Source of the DNA: Plazaster borealis
Lineage: Eukaryota; Echinodermata; Asteroidea; Forcipulatida; Labidiasteridae
DNA: 64,000 nucleotides
Reading direction: 5' to 3'
NCBI GenBank assembly: GCA_021014325.1
Contig: CM037472.1
Coordinates: 21,499,063 to 21,563,062 of the forward strand
Shown here piece after piece: positions 45,850 to 60,800 of this stretch. The notes beneath the pieces were generated by a model. That model was not told the DNA's origin, did not search any database, and saw nothing but the letters and a program-made list of their open reading frames with translations. A program made the position numbers and the translations under genes. How positions within the stretch are numbered: the first letter of the stretch is position 1; the number at the start of each line of letters is the position of its first letter.

Positions 45850-48800
45850 GGGGGGGGGGGCACCCTCTGCCACATATTGGGCATGACAACATAATAGACA
45901 TTTAGGATTTGAAGCATGGGGTATTAATGTATATATTTGGCTTGCGGTAACACCATGTGTATCTACTTGGCTGTGTAGATTTATGTTCTTTGAGAACTTG
46001 TCTTGCTGTATTCTACTGCCGCAGGGTAGATTTCGTAATTCGGGAGACTACTCTACTGCCGCCTGGTAGATTTTCGGAATTCAGGAGACTACCAAATTCT
46101 GAAAAGAACTGTCCTGCTTCTGATAAATAGACATACCTTGTAGTGCAAGGACCTGACTGAGAATAAAAGCCACTGTGCAGGTGCTTCTTTTGAAGGGGCT
46201 CTTGAGATTAGGGTAATACATGTACATGAACAATAACACCAACAGTGCAGACAGCCAACCAGCCAGCCAACCAGCCGGCCGCCTATACATTTGTAAGAGC
46301 ACTTTTGTTGTTTTGCACAAGTTTTGAAGACACAAAACAAGTCCATTATTGTCCAACTTGTCTTTTTTTTTGCTCCCTCTCTGGTTTGCAATCCTTGTAA
46401 TAAATTAGGCAGTGTGAATTCCAGAATTACTGTGTAATAAGTCTTTGACAATGAAAGCAAAGCGTGTTCGGTATGCTTGGAATGTGCTAGACAATAGTTA
46501 CGGGGTATGCCTTGACACAATTTTCAACATCCTGTAATCTATCAAATAACTTCCTATCCTTCCTGACTAACTGTAAAACCAATCAGGACGCTGTTTACCT
46601 ACAATTTGGGTGAAGTGGATGCATCTTTACATGTACAGCCCTGACTACTGATTTCTGATTTGTACTTCTAAATCCCTGATTTAAAAAAGCATTCTGTCCA
46701 AAATCGGGACCCTGACCCAAGACTACAAATGTCAAGAGCACAAAGGCAGAGGCAAATTTTACGGATGATTAGGTCCTTGGTTCTCATCGTCACTCGCAAG
46801 TCCCTTTAGAGATTTCTGTTCTGTCCAGTGTATCATGTATACGTGCACGAGTTCACTGAATAGCTTCATGCCCTTGCAGTTGCAGTCAGCTGTTAAGAGA
46901 GATCGGTCTCCTGAATCGATGACGTTGGACAAGATTCAGCAAGAACCCTCTACTCTGTGTCCAATTTAAGGGACCCTGCATGCTATCCAATGTGAGTTCT
47001 CGCCAGTGATATGTTAAGGATTCATGTGAAGTCGAAGAATTGATGTTGGAAGATTCTATCAACAAATGTTCTACCTATGTGGCTGTTACGTTTGACCAAG
47101 TTTTGTGGAAACGGAAGGTTCCTGTATGTATGGTGTGGTCCATGATGTAGACATGTACACTGAATGCTGTCATTGTAGTATGCAGTGAACTGGAGTGTGG
47201 TGCTGAATGGAGGAGTTGTCCCTTATTGTTATTCCTGTGAGTACAGTCTTTTCTTTAATATTATAATTAATGAATTAATAACTACATGGGTAGGTAATAA
47301 TTAACTATTAACCAGTCCCATGGGTAGGTTATAATTAACTTCTGTACATTGTGCTCTGTACATGTACACACTGTTGATGATGTTCACGTGGATACATGGG
47401 TCATTGGTGTGCGAGTTGGGCGTGCGTCTTGTATAAAGTGGGAAATAATTCAACAACGGTTTCCTAAAGATGTCACAACACTGCATCTACTATTACAGTG
47501 TATTCAAAATAGTGTAATTATTTCACTCAGCACTCATAGGTTTATTTAAGTGTAAGTATCAATAAGTCAAGGACTGAATCTCAATGATAAGAAAGAGGGG
47601 AGAGTCCAGCAAATGGGAGTTGTCTTGGCTGAAAAGTGACCATACATCAGTGGAAGTCCTGGAATGGTGAGTGTGGCTAATTTACAGAGGTCAGTCTGGC
47701 CTAAAATACTTGCACCCCTGTTCTCACGCTGTCTTGATATCATAAAAGGGGGTAAGCGCCGTGACTTAATTGACCCTTGGGACCTTTTTTTAATAATCTT
47801 TAAAAAGTGACATCCATGACCCCTGTATCAGGCAACCACCAGGGTGAACCAGGGTGAACCAGAACGAACAAAGCCATCCTCTACAAAAAATAGCGACTGT
47901 CTTGGTTCATTAATTTGTCCTGTGGTTTTTCTGCTGTGGGTGAATGATTAAGATGAGGCGTACACGCTCATTTAAGATTCCCTTCAAGGCATGGTTTATC
48001 CATGGAGGTAGACTTATCCAAGGACTGCCCTGATGCCTCGCACAGTTCAAGTGCTGCCAATTATTGCACGGTCCACTTGCTACCCCATGTTATGGAAAAA
48101 CGCTCATTTTAATGGGCACTGCTTAATACCAGTACCAGAACCTTGGGTGAACTCTCTGCGTGTTGGTGGCCCGCAGCAGATTGGAATTGGTTTTAACTGC
48201 AGTTTGTGTTTCATCAGTCATGATGTATTGTGCTTAGGTGTTGGGTCGGCCGACGAAAGGGAGTTTTATTCAATCTTGCTGATGATCTGTTTCAAATTGT
48301 GCTTCCTATGCCTTGTTGCAGGTAATTGTGCTTTGTATTCTTATCTTGTAGGATCAGGTTTTATTGATAAAAACCCATAAAATGAACAACTTCTCCGGAG
48401 CAGTTTTTTTCTTCAATTGGAACATGGTGAAATTAGTTTGACCATGGGAGTAGGCTATTGAAAGCACACCGGGACGGAAGGAAAACATGTTTTTCTTATC
48501 AATGGTCACCAAGGACTCCCAACACAAACCATTTGTAAAAGACCAACATTATTAATGTCAGTAAATCAAGAGGACTATGGTGGTCCGACTGTGAACATAC
48601 AAACCTAATTTATAAACGGCAAAAGAAATATTTGTTAAAAGGAAAGGGGTTTGTGGGTTTTTTAATTGCAGTTTTTAACCATGGCCACACTTGGTTGTTT
48701 CATCAAGGCAGGAATATAACTCAAGAAAAAAACTGAAAGAATAAATATAATAGCCGTAGTTAATTGTGGCAGCATTTAATTTATAATTCTGAATCTGCAT

Positions 48801-51800
48801 CATGACAAAGATGTTGACACCATTCATGTAATTAACACAGAGGAAAGTGACCCTCATAAAAAGATGTTTTTGTGCTGTTTTCATAAACAGCACCTTGAGT
48901 TATAAAATGGAATTAATGTACTGGTACACTTTAGCACCAAGGAGTAAACAATTTGTTTTGTTACTTTTTATCTTTGGTTCAAGGCGGAACTCAAAGACCT
49001 CGAACAACATTTTTCTTGTGGTTTTAATAGCCAGATGTTTTTCCTTCAGTTCAATTCATTGGCACAGAACTGAGGCATGAATGGAAAATAGCCGGGTGCC
49101 TTTTTGGGTAAAATGTTAATTGGTATTCATGCTTGCAGTTTGTTTTCTTTTTACGTACATACAGGGAACTTGACCAAAATGGTGGAAGCATGATATACAA
49201 TAACCTAGCATCGTCTTGGGCTTTGGCTTTGGCTTTGGCTTAATCCATCTGCCTGTACCAAAAATGCACGTTTTCAAAATAACTAACAGCCTAATCCGTA
49301 GTCATTTCAAAAAGGGCCCTAAATGTACATTATGTAGGTACTGTACATGTATGACATGTCAGTTTTCATTTCAAATGTTTTAAATTTATTGTGGGATCCA
49401 GTGTTTAAATTTGTTAAATCTCTTATGAGCATGTGTGTAATAGTAAATACACTACATTGTGAACTTCAGTCCTTAAAAGAACATCTACTCTGTATGGACA
49501 TTTAGATTACATTATCTATAATGTTCTGTAAAAATGAATAATTATTATCCAATTTGACATAGTTCATTCTTTTGTATGAAGTTACATCATAGCTGTGGTA
49601 TTGGTAATCCCTTGCTGAAAGGCCATGGTAAACTAGTCGTACATTGTACATTGTACAGTACATGTAAATCAAATAATATTGATTGCAGACACTCTGCATA
49701 ACATTCAGCGATAATGGGCGATCTGTGATGCTCCCGTGTGCTTCAGTGAAAAAAAACACGGGCTATGATTGAAGCAGGTGCAACCATTACGCAGTAGATG
49801 AACAGGTTGAGTGTTTCATAGATGTACATCATGTACTGATCTCACACTGAGTGGGTCTGCCAGTACAGGAGGGATTCTGAGGATGATAATTACGTCAGCG
49901 TAAAGGTATGGCAGATATGACAATACACTTTTATTTAAACTGTGCTCTGATGGAGTATTCCACTCGCTATATACACTGTATGTCAGTGAAAATTATTAGT
50001 CATAATATGGAATGTCGGAAACGCATGAGTTGTATCCCATTATTGTTGATTATTCAGCAATGATCAAAATTGGAATCCTAATGGAGCGAGGACAATAAAT
50101 AACAGATGAAGGAGTGTATTGTGGGTTTTTGTTGTTATTAGTGTTATATTTATACAGTTATCCGTCTAGTAAAACTGTCATTTAGGATTTCAAGCATGAA
50201 TACAGTTTCCAATTTCCAATTAGTTTATCTGGTCACATTGGCAGTGGATCCTTCCTCCATGATTAAAGTAACTTATTTTTGTGTTTGATGTCATATCTTA
50301 TCATAATCTTACTTACATATGTACATGTACTGTAGTACACATCTATTGTTCATAAAACAAACACTTTTACTGTGCAACATTAAACACTGTGTACATTAGT
50401 GATCCTCGTAAACCAGCATCTTGTGTACACTGTACCTATGTATGTTGTGTTTTTGTGTTTTTGTTTTTTGTTTTTTACAAATACATGTAAGTGAAATACA
50501 TCAAAGCAAAAGGATAATGTGTACACTTAAATCCTCTGAATTTGATACATTCCCTGCATTGTGAAAACGACATGGATTGTTCTCAAATTATGGCAATTAT
50601 CTCCAATCTCCTTACTTATTTACATGAAATTCAGTTAATCACATGGGACAAGACAGAAGTTTACCAACGAGGTGTGTTTGTTGGCACTCTTCCTTGTCTA
50701 AGAAGCACAAGAGAATGAGCGGCGAACATTATTTTAGCAACTCGTTAAAATAATCAGCTACAAAAGAAAATCTGTTGAACAGAATATCATGATAAACAGT
50801 AAAAAACATGTATCGTCAGACAATTTGCACAATGTCAGTTGGACAGTAATTGTTGATTTCCATTCCCAGAACCAGCCATATTTGTATAGGAGCTATTTGT
50901 AGACTTTGGAATCACTGGTAATGTTCCATGTTTTTCTAGCTGATCAACTTGAATTCCATTGTTGACCTTTGAGGTCAAGAGAGGGTTTTAATGATCGATC
51001 GATCCTTTCAATGAGTCATGGCCGAGGAAGCCATGTGATTGGCCACCTATCATGACTGCCTTTTGTTTGTTTGTTTGAATTCAAAAAAGCTCATGTTTAC
51101 CCTGACGCTGATGGCAGAGCATTACATAAATAACGGTTCTGGTCATGAGCTTAAACCCAGGGTTGACTGGAATAACAATTGGTGTCGAGGCAATGATTTA
51201 TGGCAGGGTTAATACATTGAAAGATTTGCTGTATTAAGTCGACATCTACTTGAGAATGTCCAAGAAGAAGTTGTTGATTGTTTTTGGACCTCATGAGTTA
51301 GTTTTATTCCTCATTTTACTTTCGGATTGTTTTTGGAACTCATGAGTTAGTTCATTCCTCATTTTACTTTTGGATTGTTTTTGGACTCATGAGTTAGTGC
51401 CATTCCTTATTTTACTTTTGGATTGTTTTTGGACTCATGTGTTAGTGTCATTCCTTATTTTATTTTATGATTGTTTTTGGAACTCATGTGTTAGTCGATT
51501 CCTCATTTTACTTTTGGATTGTTTTTGGAACTCATGTGTTAGTCGATTCCTCATTTTACTTTTGGATTGTTTTTGGAACTCATGAGTTAGTTTCATTTCT
51601 CATTTTACTTTGGGATCGTTTTGAACTCGTGAGTTATTTTCATTCCTCATTTTACTTTGGGATTGTTTTTGGAACTCATGAGTTAGTTCATTCCTCATTT
51701 TCCTTTAGGATTGTTTTTTTGGAAATCATCAGTTTAAGAGTCATTCCTCATTTTAAAACTATTGTGGTAAACGAATGGAAGAAACGTTTTTGGATTTGTG

Positions 51801-54800
51801 CAGAGGTGGAGAAGCAAGAATGAATGGGTTGGGTGATCAGACAGGAAATGCAAAATTGCAATGTTCATGTGTTGTGAAATGCAATGTTCATAAAATGAAA
51901 TGTACTTTGTTATAAAGTACCAGACCAGTGTGCATAAATATAAAATTGTCATTCCATTCATGTTACTGTCATGTGTAATGAAATGTGATATTCATAACAA
52001 ATATAATGTTGGACTATACACGTGCATGCACCATCAAATGGGTACGTACCATGTACATGGATTTGTTTAAAACTGCTAATTTTGTCAAGGTGATTCCTTT
52101 GAGTAAATTGCTTTTTTACAAAAATGGTAATACACTCTATTGCTGACTAGTACACAAGTGATTTTGTCAATGACCAACACAAGCAGTACCTGTATTGATT
52201 CTTCAGAGTTTCTTATCCCCTCATCAATATGTAAGACCCTCCTATTATAAAAATGGTTGAATCCAATGACTCATCCTTTGCTTTGTGCATATATAGGGCA
52301 CTCGCCCTGCAGGACCAAAGAACTACTCTTTGTTTCGGAGGGTATTAAGTTTGATTCCATGGGCATATTTTCCCTTTCATCTACAGCCTGGAAAAAATAA
52401 ATTCAAAATACAATTTTTTGGGTGACCCTAGGGGAAAGCATTACTCTGGGATGTATTTTTGTGTAGGATTATGCAAATGTTATTAAAACTTTTTCGGGGA
52501 AGTAATTAATAAATGAGCTTGTCAATCCTTATTAAGTTTATAATTAAGTGCAGGTCTTTTAGAGTTTGGTGAGTATACACCTTTGAACGGAGGGCAGCTT
52601 TTTAGGACGAATTTCCTAGTGCAAGGATTGCTGAGAGAAGTCTAATATAGAATTCAGTTTATTTATAGCAGAGAATTACATAGTGGCATTTTGGAAAGGT
52701 TAAAGAAAATGTGCAAAATGTAAAATTATGGACATTAGTGTACATGTACATGTCTCACACACAGTACATGTATGCAGATCCTCATCAAGAAATGTACATT
52801 TTGTGCCGTACTTAATATAAAAAACCCCACAAAAAACGGGTGTTGTGTTAAATGCTCAGATCATTTTAAGAAAGCCTTTTTACAGAATTAGTTGAACTCT
52901 TTGTATACATGTAGATGTCAGGTTATGGATTTATTTATGATTTGACACTGTTACTATAGACTGTGCAAGTCTCGCATGAAGTCCAACATTTTTGGAACAC
53001 TTTGCTCCCACGTACATGACTGCTTGAAGGAAAGAAATTCACTGGTCCCAATGTTCGAGTACGCGTGAGATTCGCACAGTCTAATTGCAATTACTGTTAT
53101 TAGTCTGCAGCTTGGCTTCACATCCTACATAATGCAATGTACATTGTACATCATTATTTATTGTATGATGCTCTGAAAAATTACATTAAAGGTATCGTAC
53201 ACGTTTGGTAATGACTCAAAACAAATATTAGCATAAAAACTTACTTGATAACAAGCAATGGAGAGCTGTTGATAAAAACATAAAACGTAGGAAGCGACTC
53301 CCTCTGAAGTAACGTAGTTTTTGAGAAAGAGGTAATTTCTCACTAAAATAATAAAAACTTCTTGCAAGAAGTTTTTATTCCTGTATCTGAAAGCACACAA
53401 ATTTGTACAACAAGGGTGTTTTTTCTTTCAACATTTTCTTGCAACTTCGATGACCAATTGAGCCCAAATTTTCACAGGCTTGTTATTTTATGCATATGTT
53501 GGGATACACCAAGTGAGAACACTGGTTTTAATATGTAGGCATAATGTGTCAAATATCACTAACCCCGGCACATATAATGTACATTGTAAGTACCATAAGT
53601 GTACATGTATATGATATTCGGATTAATATATACCTGCATATTGTGTCAAATATCACTAACGCTTAAACAAACTTATAAAATTGTATGCCAGTGAACAGTA
53701 AGTTTTTATATTTCATCAATTCTTTTCTTGCCTCCATCTCGCTCTCATTCTCACATTACATACATGTATCAATGTTACCCATGCCCTTTCTAATTAATTA
53801 ACGACTGAAGAGCCAACGATCCCTATAATATAGCACCGCAATGCATTACCTCATCGCAGCAACGTGGCCGCACAAAATGTATGCAGGTCACTCCCATTAG
53901 CCGCCGGCCAGGTCACCAACCGGTTAACGGAAATAACATTGTGCCATTGAACCGTGCTCAATCGTGCACAGGGAACAGTGAATGAAATTGTAATATTCGA
54001 TTTGGAGAAGTTCCAACGTGGAACTGGCAACCCTGGGAATAAATGATGTAATGCCTGCATCTGCAGGGCACCGTGTGTTTGTGCACAGGTGTACGTATAA
54101 AAACCCTGACATTTGTGGATTTCTCCGTTCCTCTTTCGTTGAGTTTTGGTTTGAGCTGAACGTGGGAGATGCTCTGCTCGATGAAATTTTGTTTCTGCAA
54201 ACAATTTATTTGTATTAAGTACCTTGGCTTTGGATTGTCTGTCTGTGTGCGGAGAGATTGGCATTTGGACTTTTGATCTGTTGTGTTTAGAATTTCTGAC
54301 GATTGTTGAACCATGCTTGGAATTGTTCTTCCGTTTGGTAAATCAAAAGGGAAGAAGAAGAAGAAAGTTGAGATGAAGCACCTTACTGGTAACTATCGTC
54401 TTTGTTGATCTGGGAATGCATTAAATTCAACGAACAGTTTGCTATGATTTGTTTATTTTGTTTTGTTAAATATTGGAAATAAGTATTTAAAGGCAGGGTA
54501 TACTTTTGGTAATTGTCAAAGACCAGTATCCTTACTTGGTGTATCCCAACATATGCCTTAAATAACAAACCTGTGAACAATTTGGCTCAATTGGTCGTCA
54601 AAGTTGCAAGAAAGCAAAATTTAAAAAACCATTAAAAAAACACTCTGTTGCATAGACTCACTGTTTTCAGATGCCCGAGAAAGGCTTCATGACTGAAGCA
54701 TTTCTCGGATTCAAATTTTGGGGTGAAAAATTACCTCTTTGTTTAAAACTACATTATTTCAAATGGGGTGATTTCTAACAATGTTTTATAATATCAACAG

Positions 54801-57800
54801 CTCTCTGGTGCTCTTTACCAAGTAAGTTTTTTCTGGTCATTAACTTACTAAAAGTACATCCTGCCTTTAAATGTTACTTTTAGTTTACGACAATTGAACT
54901 TGCCTCTTCTTGGGGTGCAATTTTCATTTTTTGACAAGTTTTGTTGTGTTTTTAGGGTTGTTTATGTGTACATTACGCGACTGATTAGCTGTCAGATAAT
55001 GAAATTGTTTTTCCTTGGCATCAGAACAATGCTGTATTGCAATCGCTCTTCATTTCCTTTGCTGTGTGCAGTACTTTGCAGTCATCATTCACTCTGGATG
55101 TATTTTTCTGTATGATTTAACTGCAGAGCAAGATAGTCTACATACTGATCATAAATGAGATAATGTGCTTGTTATGTTAAACCATGGAGCTGTACATACT
55201 GGAAAAAAAGACAGGAAGCTGTTTTTGCTCTTGTCTACCCTAACGCCAATCAATTATTTATGTAGCCAATTAACCCCTTGATTAAATAAGCAGCGCTTGT
55301 CAGCCACTATTGTGAGCTCAGTCATTTGTTTGGGGAATGTGTGGCTGATAATAGGAAGGAATCAGTGTAAATAAATAGAGGGTAGACATCCTGGTGATAA
55401 AGTTAACAACTTCCACCCCGTCAGGATTAGGTTGTTTGGGTTAGGGTTAGGGTTGTTGCTGGACACTGGTGTTTCTGGGTCATCGTGTTGAAACTGTTAT
55501 AATAGCTGATTTAGAGGTTTGGATGTTTATTATTACTGCTGATGTGTTTGTTAAAAAAAGCTGGTGAAGAAGATTGTGGTCAGTGCATTGCACAATGAGC
55601 ATGTGATGAAAAAATTACTGGGAATTGGAGTATAAATTCTGGCAACAAAAAATTGAGTGATTTCAAAGAAAATTTGTATGGCTATTCTATCCATGTGTAC
55701 ACGTAATGTAAAAAAGTAAAATATCTGTTCAATTTAAAATTAAATTTACGCATGCACTTGTATCAAGCGGTATGCATCTACTCGCTGGGATACGAACATA
55801 CATAACCCATGTACTGCCGTCAACCTTATAAATGTAAAAAGGAAACACACTTGTCATTTTCCCTCCTCCCCAAAATTGAAGGACAAATCAAAGAAAATAG
55901 AGCACAATACAGTTAGCTGTTGGGTCCTGCTGGGCCTTGACCCATGCATGGTCACAGTTCCCATAAATACTTGCATGGTAAACCAACAACCAATGACAGT
56001 TCTTCTAAGAAGAGAAAAAAAGGTGTGACAGAGAAGCGTAAACAAACGTCTGATGCTTTATTCTTTTTTATTTGTCTAGGTTAGTGTCGCACTGCGGGCC
56101 CCAACACTTTATTTCTTTATTATTTCTTTATTTCAACCAGGAAGAAACTGGTTGAATTCGAACATCCTTATGGGACTCCAGTTTGTTTTGTTCTTTTAAA
56201 GGCCCTGTACACTATTGGAAAGATCGAAAAACACAAATGTTCACAGATTCACACACAACTTACATGATTTAAAGTAAGTAATGGTTGAAAGGGTTCCTTA
56301 AAATATTTCTGCCTAAAATGCTATTGTTTCTGAGAAATGAGTAAAACAATAGTTTTTATCACGCGCGATATTTTGAAAAACAGAAAACACATAAGGTCTC
56401 TTTTCACTATTTTCTTGTGACCAATTGAGCTCAAATTTTCATAGGTTTGTTTGTTCATGCGTATGTTGAATCACACAAACAAATTGTGGACACTGATTTT
56501 GAGCTGTTACCAAAAGTGTACAAAAAAACCTTTAAGTCACAAGGGAAAATCCAAGCATGCAAACTGAGAGCACAGGGAGTTGATGTTGATGTCCTCACAT
56601 CAGGGTCAACTTTATTACTGCCAAATGCCAGCTGGATACCATTGCACCTCATTGCACTTTTCATTTTAAAAGCCAATTCTCTTTTAAGTTTTGTTTTGTT
56701 TGGGTTTTTTGGGGTTTTTTTGTTGGGGGGCGAGAGGGGTGTTATAAGGATCACAGTTGACATGTATCGCAAATTTAAATAAGGGAACTTCCATTTGCAA
56801 GTTTGCATAAACTCCGCAATATCAGGTAGTGTGTACTTGTTTAAAAGTAGGCCTCCATGCACCTTACTACTAGCAATTGTTTTAATCTTTCATGGATGTT
56901 AAATGTTGATTACCAGATCCATTTGGTGTCCTATATTATTACATGTCTACGTTTAGATTTGTAGGTGGAAATATTGTTATAAAAGAGATGACCAAACATC
57001 AGGCTGGGAAAATAATACGAGTCAAAATACGCTGAAATAGTTCTGATAGTCCTTAAACACGCCAAGTGTGATTTTTATAACTTTTAATTCATTACTTCCG
57101 AAAGTGTGAAAGTCCCACAGTGCTGTGATATTTTTTTTCTATAGTCTTCATCAGAATGGAACCATTACCTCCTCCTCCACTGTAGCCGATTTGTTGACAT
57201 AACCTAGCCTTCAATCCATGTCTTCTATATTTCATGCTCTTTCAGCAACCATGTTTAGATAAGCTTGTGGGAAAAACATTTTGAAAGAACGGGAACTGCT
57301 GTATATATACCCTACCTGTTGCCACACACAAGCAATTGCTTCCTGTGGCCACCAAACCAAACCAAACCAAACCCCCAAAAAACCTTGACAAAGAATTCAC
57401 TTTTGTTATCTCAAGTTCAGGTATTTCGTATGCATGGGTTTTTTTTTAGTGCAGTTGCGCACATTGGCATGTGGGCAATTGCATTATTCATACTGAGGGG
57501 GTAGTGGCTGGCTGTTGACTCAGTGTGGATGTATGTCCAAATTGGACTGAGCTTTATTTCCTTGGTTAGTCTCCGAATCAGCTGGAAGCCTGGAGTATTA
57601 CTTGTCTGGTCCAAGAAGAATAAAACGTAAATGTTGTCAACCCAAAACAGCTGCTGCTGAAATCATGGATTTCTCAGGGTACGTACATGTAAACTTATTC
57701 AACTCATCCCTCCAAAAGTTAGAACATTGTGGCGGAGTTTGAAAAAGTGGTTGAGTCTCCGCTTGATATTGAAGAACAAAGGAGCAGTTGTTCCATTGCA

Positions 57801-60800
57801 GTTGTTCAGGTATTTCTTTTGACAAGGTGTACATGTGTGTGGTGAGCTAATTGTACCCGTGATACGTGAGGCCCAAGGCAAGAGGCCCATGTTCAGTTAG
57901 GACAGTAACCCAGTCCTACAACCAGTCTGTCTGTAAGAACAGCTGGTATAGCTTAATACTGGAGTACCACTTGGGATGTTACTGTGTGTGCGGGTGTAAA
58001 TTGTAACTTGGCACTGTTACTAGATTTATTGGATTTTTATATATACGCTCTATTCAAGTCATGTCTGTGGCGATGTTGTTGGTACAGCTTCGCATGAGGA
58101 TTGAAAGGGAACTTTTTCCTGCAGGTAATTTTCTAATGATTTTGGAATTATTTGATTGGATGATTTTTGTTAGCTTGATCATGTCATAGAGAAAGGACAG
58201 GATCATGTGCAGTCGTCGTCTTACATTTGTTTACCAAGAAGACAGATTAATGAACAAGTTAAACCAATTTGAAGTGCCATGTACAGGCACAGCTAGACAT
58301 TGAGTGGAAGTTTTTGATTTGTTTGTTTAACTCTTGATTTGTTTGTTGGTTTGTTAAACAATTAACTCAAAATTAAAATGAACTTGAAACTCAAAATAAA
58401 TAACACCACTGTGTGACTTTGATTACTGAAATATTTCTAATGTTCATAATGGAGGTAGAAATAGACCTCACTCAGTCGGTGGTCAGAGAATAGGTAGGAC
58501 TGTGAAGTTGGTATACTAAACAGTGAAATTAAAGGGTAATTACAGTTACATAATTCATTGGAAATAAATTCAAAATGCAGACTTTTTTTGAAGATAAAAA
58601 TTCTGTTAAACGAACATGAATCTGATTCGTTGCCTTTTTCAATGAAATGTTAACACTTTCAAAACTTAAAAAGTACTGCGAAAAATTACAAATCTTGATC
58701 TCTCAGAAGTCAGTATTTTGGAATTCCTGACACAAGTTCGTAATTTCTCTTCCATATGCTGTTGTGTGTCTATGAGCAGTCTTTATTTCACGACACAACT
58801 TTCACTGGCAATGCAGATCTATCAAAGTCCAGATGACCGTCATATTACTTCCTGGGTTATCCAACAAATTTGTAATCTCAGTGGTATTTAACCATTGGCA
58901 GTCGTTCATCATCAGCCCTACTATCACTCAAAAAAGCCATAAATAATCAACATGATGAAATCTCATTATTTGTGTGGTGCGTGACTAGGCTTCCATGCAT
59001 GTGGGTCGAAAGCACGGTAAGGGCATTTCCATCCCTGCATGTAGGGAGGACATTTCTTGATGTGTTGTTGGATCTATATATAATTGTTATGGGAAACTGT
59101 GGTCACTCGTTGTAGCAACAGTGTCAAGAATCACTGACGCAAATCATGTCTATGGTCAGAAGAAGTTCCTTCCTGCGTGATATTAAACTTGTCGGAGGAG
59201 ATTCTAAATGAGGGCAAAGGGTGAGCTGTTACCAGGCCTGAACTTTTATTGTGGATGTGACAAGTCCCATTTCCCCGCGAAAATGGCACTTTTATTGGGA
59301 AAATTGAAATGCTTTGAATAGCTTCAAGGGTCACCAAGACCAGGGTTAGGGCAAACGAAGTGATGGACTGGGTGGCTTTGGTGATATTCTAGGCCTGTAC
59401 TACCCACACCATTAGTTGACACTTGATTTTTTTCAACAAGTGTATGCCTTTTTCTTGAGTTCATTTTCCTCTCTTCAGTTTGAACTCCCAATTTTTGACT
59501 TGAGTTTATATTATCATGATTTGGCAAAACTATGCATGTCTCAAAGTTCACTGCTAGCATTGAACTTAATTGGATGCCCATGATTCAGAGGCTGGAGATT
59601 TGTTTAGCCCACCTCCTATACATGCAATGGAGCAACCTCCAAAAATGTATTAATGGAATAATTAGGAGAAGGATGTTGAAACTGGATCGAGGCTGAGGTC
59701 AGAATCTATACCTGAGTCTTGACCTTTAGCGCCTCTATTTGTTACAGCCATGGCTCAGGTTTCTTTGTTTATAAAATATTATTGAGGGGAAATATTAGTC
59801 TGGTGTTATATTCCCCCAAAATAACAAAACAAATTGTGAACTACATGTTGGGAGTCCATGTACATGATAGTAGATTGTACTGATTTTGTATTATGTAGAA
59901 CGTATTTCTACCTCTTTGTTTGTAGCACCTTTATAACAGTACCACCCCATCACTTCATGAGCTTGTTCTTTAATCCTAACATTCAATTTAAAGGGTCTGT
60001 AAACGTTTGGTAATGACTCTGAAAATTAATGGCAATAAAACTTACTTGGTAAGAAGTACAGCAGCTTTGGATAGTACATGTATAATGCATTTTGAGAAAC
60101 TTTTCACTTCGAAGTACTGCGGTTATGGAAAAAGATATCTCTTTTTATCCCCCATTGTGTATGCCAATTGCAAATTATTCTTCCTGGGTGGACAAACCGC
60201 TCCAGATTTTCGGCAATATTTCAAAAGCTACCAGTACCACCTTTTGAAATGAAATTTTCACAGGTTAGTTTTATGGTATATAGCCGGTCTACAACTATAT
60301 AGGATTGAAACAAACAGTGGGTTCCAATTACCAAACATATACAATCCCCTAAAAGGGTACCTAAAAATACTTACCTAAAAAGGTTTATTTTATCATTATT
60401 TACACTTTATTGAATTAAACAAATATATCAATTTTCTAATTGTAACACCCCCACCCAACCTTCTGGTAGTGTCATCAATTCCCACATAACTGGAATTCCT
60501 ACTTCACCCAACCAGACAGCAGACGGACATGTGGTTTGATTTTACCTGATACAGGTTGATTTAATTAGAATTCAGGAAATCAGGTCTGTGAGTTGTCACT
60601 TTTAAAATAGTGTGTATAGTTCATCATAGGGATATGATACATTACAGTGCGGATGGATTAGTATCACTATCAATGTTCAACGTGCTTGTCCTGTTGGTTG
60701 ATTGAAGGTATGGTCAAACCATGGTCAAACCTTGATCTGTTTGGTCAGACACCAAGATTGCATGTAGCATAGAGCAAGGACATAACGCAGTGACCAACAC

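Larger units (their letters stand above)
36272..54000 (+). other. Long gene X intron
   Basis: About 17.7 kb without a confident exon. Recognisable contents: GTTGTC simple repeats (37296-37475), a T24 run (37711-37734), a GACTCGA-rich tract (37780-37902), foldback elements (39716-39866, 52957-53083), family A MITEs (41106-41472, 53185-53530), a SINE (42926-43160), a duplicated tRNA-like repeat (45345-45815) and a 48-bp minisatellite (51276-51760). Elsewhere I see nothing specific. Confidence 0.4.

Noticed and set aside
46089..46520. 143-codon minus-strand frame
   Set aside because: Includes a GGT/GGC/CCA simple-repeat part (Gly-Trp-Leu repeats) and no exon features.
51370..51823. 71- and 118-codon Phe/Trp-rich frames
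   Set aside because: Readings of the 48-bp minisatellite; no start, splice or composition support.
53851..54314. 137- and 118-codon minus-strand frames
   Set aside because: They overlap the exon C promoter in antisense and overlap each other; no splice or domain evidence.
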